A stretch of 6,954 bases of DNA from contig JASHYD010000331.1 of the NCBI GenBank assembly GCA_030043175.1, positions 1-6,954 of the forward strand, given 5' to 3'. Below the pieces are notes generated by a model. That model made no database searches. It was not told the origin of the DNA and saw nothing but the letters and a program-made list of their open reading frames with translations. The DNA comes from Xanthobacteraceae bacterium. GTDB lineage: Bacteria; Pseudomonadota; Alphaproteobacteria; Rhizobiales; Xanthobacteraceae. Within the stretch, counting starts at the first letter, position 1, and each line of letters begins with the position of its first letter. The position numbers and the translations under genes are program-made. This document shows positions 5,047-6,954 of this stretch, piece by piece.

Positions 5047-5826
5047 ATGGCCGAACCCATGGCCGGGCGCGTTGGGCTCTTGGTCACCTGTCTCGTCGAC
5101 CTGATCCGTCCGTCGGTCGGGTTCGCGACTGCGAAGCTTCTGCGCGAGACAGGTTGCGTCCTCGAGGTACCGCGCCAGAGTTGCTGCGGCCAGCCCGCGT
5201 TCAATTCCGGTGACCGGGCCACGGCGCGAGAAATCGCGCAGCAGGTCATCGAAGCGTTTGCGCCCTGTGATTACGTGGTGGCGCCGTCAGGTTCCTGCGC
5301 CGGCATGCTCAAGGTCCACTATCCGGAATTGTTTCGCGGCGATCCGAACTGGCAGCCGCGGGCGGACGCGTTGGCAGAAAAGACCTATGAGCTGGTCTCG
5401 TTCCTGGTCGACGTGTGTCGTCTAGACCGGGTGGCGGCGCGCCTTGAGGCGGTTGCAACCTATCACGATTCCTGCTCGGGCCTGCGCGAGCTTGGCATCC
5501 GCGATCAGCCGCGTCGTCTGCTCGCTACGGTCGAAGGACTGCGGCTCACCGAAATGCGCGATGCCGACGTCTGCTGCGGCTTCGGCGGCACCTTCTGCGT
5601 AAAGTATCCGGAAATTTCCAATGCCATCGTCGGCAAGAAGGCCGCGGCCATCGCGGCGACCGGCGCCGATCTGCTGCTTGCCGGCGATCTTGGCTGCCTC
5701 ATGAACATGGCCGGCAAGCTGCAGCGGGCCGGCGCCAACATCGAGGTCCGCCACATCGCCGAAGTTCTCGCCGGAATGACCCACGAGCCCCCAATCGGCA
5801 TGGCAGCGCGTGCCTCGGCCAAGTGA
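5047..5826 (+). CDS. lutA: L-lactate utilisation protein A, CCG-domain iron-sulfur subunit
   Basis: This 259-residue protein matches LutA (YkgE-like) in length and motifs. It has two cysteine-rich CCG domains. The first contains C15 in LLVTCLVDLIRPSVGF, C46-C47-G in CCGQPAFNSGD and C84-A-G-M87. The second contains C143 in YHDSCSGLRELG, C176-C177-G in CCGFGGTFC and C217 in GDLGCLMN. These cysteines bind iron-sulfur centres in the related heterodisulfide reductase subunit. With LutB and LutC it forms the cytoplasmic system that oxidises L-lactate to pyruvate. The ATG at 5047 is chosen over one at 5008, because GTGGAG (5034-5039) lies 7 bases upstream and family members start just before the (R)VGLxVTCLVD strand. 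It is the first gene of an operon with lutB, 4 bases downstream. A glycolate-oxidase-like iron-sulfur role is a less likely alternative. Confidence 0.93.
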   Translation: MAEPMAGRVGLLVTCLVDLIRPSVGFATAKLLRETGCVLEVPRQSCCGQPAFNSGDRATAREIAQQVIEAFAPCDYVVAPSGSCAGMLKVHYPELFRGDPNWQPRADALAEKTYELVSFLVDVCRLDRVAARLEAVATYHDSCSGLRELGIRDQPRRLLATVEGLRLTEMRDADVCCGFGGTFCVKYPEISNAIVGKKAAAIAATGADLLLAGDLGCLMNMAGKLQRAGANIEVRHIAEVLAGMTHEPPIGMAARASAK

Positions 5827-5830
5827 AGCC

Positions 5831-6954
5831 ATGATTGGCGCCGACGCACATGCGGCGACCTCGCCGCGGTTCAAGGATAACGCGAACGCCGCGCTCGCCG
5901 ATGCGGATTTGCAGAATGCGCTGAAATTCGTGGAGGTGAATTTCATCGCGCGGCGACGCGAAGCCGCCGACAAGATTCCCGAATTCGAGGCGCTACGCGA
6001 CAGCGCCCGTGACATCAAGGACCACACGCTCGCCCATCTCGATCTCTATCTCGAAGCCTACGAGAAACGCGTTGTGGAGCACGGCGGCCACGTGCATTAC
6101 GCGGTGACGGGCGAGGACGCCACAGGGATCATCCTCGACATCTGCCGCAAGCTTGGCGCCCGCACGGTGACGAAGGGCAAGTCCATGGTGGCGGAGGAAA
6201 TCGGGCTCAATAATTTCCTGGCGGCCAACGGCATTACGCCGATCGAGACCGATCTCGGCGAATACATCATCCAGCTTCGCCATGAGATGCCGTCTCACAT
6301 CATTGCGCCGGCCGTGCACCTCACCAAGGCGCAGATAGAAACCGATTTTCGGCGCGTCCACTCTCACCTGCCGGCCGATCGCAACCTCGTCGAGCCGACG
6401 AGCCTGCTCGCCGAAGCCCGCGCCGTGCTGCGCGAAAAATTCCTCGCCGCTGACGTGGGTATCACCGGCGCGAACTTTCTGGTGGCCGAGACGGGCAGCT
6501 CGGTGATCGTCACCAACGAGGGCAATGGCGACCTCACGCAGACCCTGCCCAAGGCCCATATCGTGCTGGCCTCGATCGAAAAGCTGGTGCCGACGCTCGA
6601 GGACCTGTCGGCGCTGCTGCGCGTGCTGGCGCGGTCGGCGACAGGCCAGGAAATGTCGGTCTATACGACCCTCTCGACCGGCCCGCGCCGGTCTGGCGAT
6701 CCCGACGGGCCCAGCGAATACCATGTGGTGGTGCTGGATAATGGCCGCTCATCGATGCTTGCCGGCTCGTTTCGCGAGATGTTGCGGTGTATCCGCTGCG
6801 GCGCATGCATGAATCATTGCCCGATCTATCATGCGATCGGAGGCCATGCGTATGGATGGGTCTATCCGGGGCCGATGGGCGCCGTGCTGACGCCGAGCCT
6901 GATCGGCATCGACAAGGCCAGGCATTTGCCGAACGCCTCGACCTTCTGCGGACG
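5831..6954 (+). CDS. lutB: L-lactate utilisation protein B, iron-sulfur subunit (3' end cut off by the window)
   Basis: An open frame runs from ATG at 5831 to the window edge (374 codons plus two bases), against about 470-480 residues for full LutB. The N-terminal LUD-type domain is complete in its motifs: FEALRDSARDIKDHTLAHLDLYLE (52-75), KGKSMVAEEIGLN (115-127), PSHIIAPAVH (154-163) and GITGANFLVAETGS (210-223). A ferredoxin-like 4Fe-4S site follows as C320-x2-C323-x2-C326-x3-C330-P. The sequence stops just inside the second cluster motif (C373-G). The protein passes electrons from lactate within the LutABC complex. The gene starts 4 bases after the lutA stop, with a weak AAGTGAAG overlapping the end of lutA, so it is probably translated by coupling. 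lutC is expected downstream but is not visible. Confidence 0.95.
   Translation, partial: MIGADAHAATSPRFKDNANAALADADLQNALKFVEVNFIARRREAADKIPEFEALRDSARDIKDHTLAHLDLYLEAYEKRVVEHGGHVHYAVTGEDATGIILDICRKLGARTVTKGKSMVAEEIGLNNFLAANGITPIETDLGEYIIQLRHEMPSHIIAPAVHLTKAQIETDFRRVHSHLPADRNLVEPTSLLAEARAVLREKFLAADVGITGANFLVAETGSSVIVTNEGNGDLTQTLPKAHIVLASIEKLVPTLEDLSALLRVLARSATGQEMSVYTTLSTGPRRSGDPDGPSEYHVVVLDNGRSSMLAGSFREMLRCIRCGACMNHCPIYHAIGGHAYGWVYPGPMGAVLTPSLIGIDKARHLPNASTFCG

Noticed and set aside
5993..6724. Antisense open frame of 243 residues within lutB
   Set aside because: It lies entirely opposite conserved LutB motifs and has no family content.

Overview
The window is GC-rich DNA whose genes all lie on the + strand. 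It looks like an alphaproteobacterium of the order Hyphomicrobiales (Bradyrhizobium / Rhodoplanes / Xanthobacteraceae-like). This placement is an inference from the GC-rich codon use, the gene families present, and short intergenic palindromes with a CGCTTGCGGG core, which I associate with that group. I see no rRNA, tRNA, CRISPR array, insertion sequence or phage gene.

Layout from left to right. Positions 1-358 are clearly less GC-rich than the rest and hold only a marginal open frame. A complete MmgE/PrpD-family gene (359-1714) follows. The gap after it (1715-2204) contains small inverted repeats and then what reads as a frameshifted C-terminal scrap of a multicopper oxidase (1835-2004). Next comes a small intact copC (2205-2582) with a near-consensus ribosome binding site and a textbook terminator. 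A 340-base palindrome-rich gap leads to a fumarylacetoacetate hydrolase (FAH) family gene (2923-3780). After a gap with two interleaved inverted repeats lies an exported protein of two similar small beta domains, DUF5666-like (4056-4676), with its own terminator. The last part is the start of a lactate-utilisation operon: lutA (5047-5826) and lutB (5831 to the window edge, cut off). Its leader holds a palindromic repeat, an 8+8 inverted repeat and a weak promoter with a TGGTC direct repeat in the spacer.

How the genes fit together. LutA and LutB are two of the three parts (with LutC, presumably just outside) of the iron-sulfur complex that oxidises L-lactate to pyruvate. The MmgE/PrpD and FAH proteins belong to families that handle small organic acids, but each sits in its own transcription unit and no shared pathway can be read from the sequence. 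CopC and the multicopper-oxidase scrap look like the remains of a copper-resistance locus reduced to CopC.

I did not find a clearly new biological system. The points most worth a second look are the decayed copper oxidase beside intact copC, the interleaved inverted repeats at 3805-3880, and the structured lut leader.
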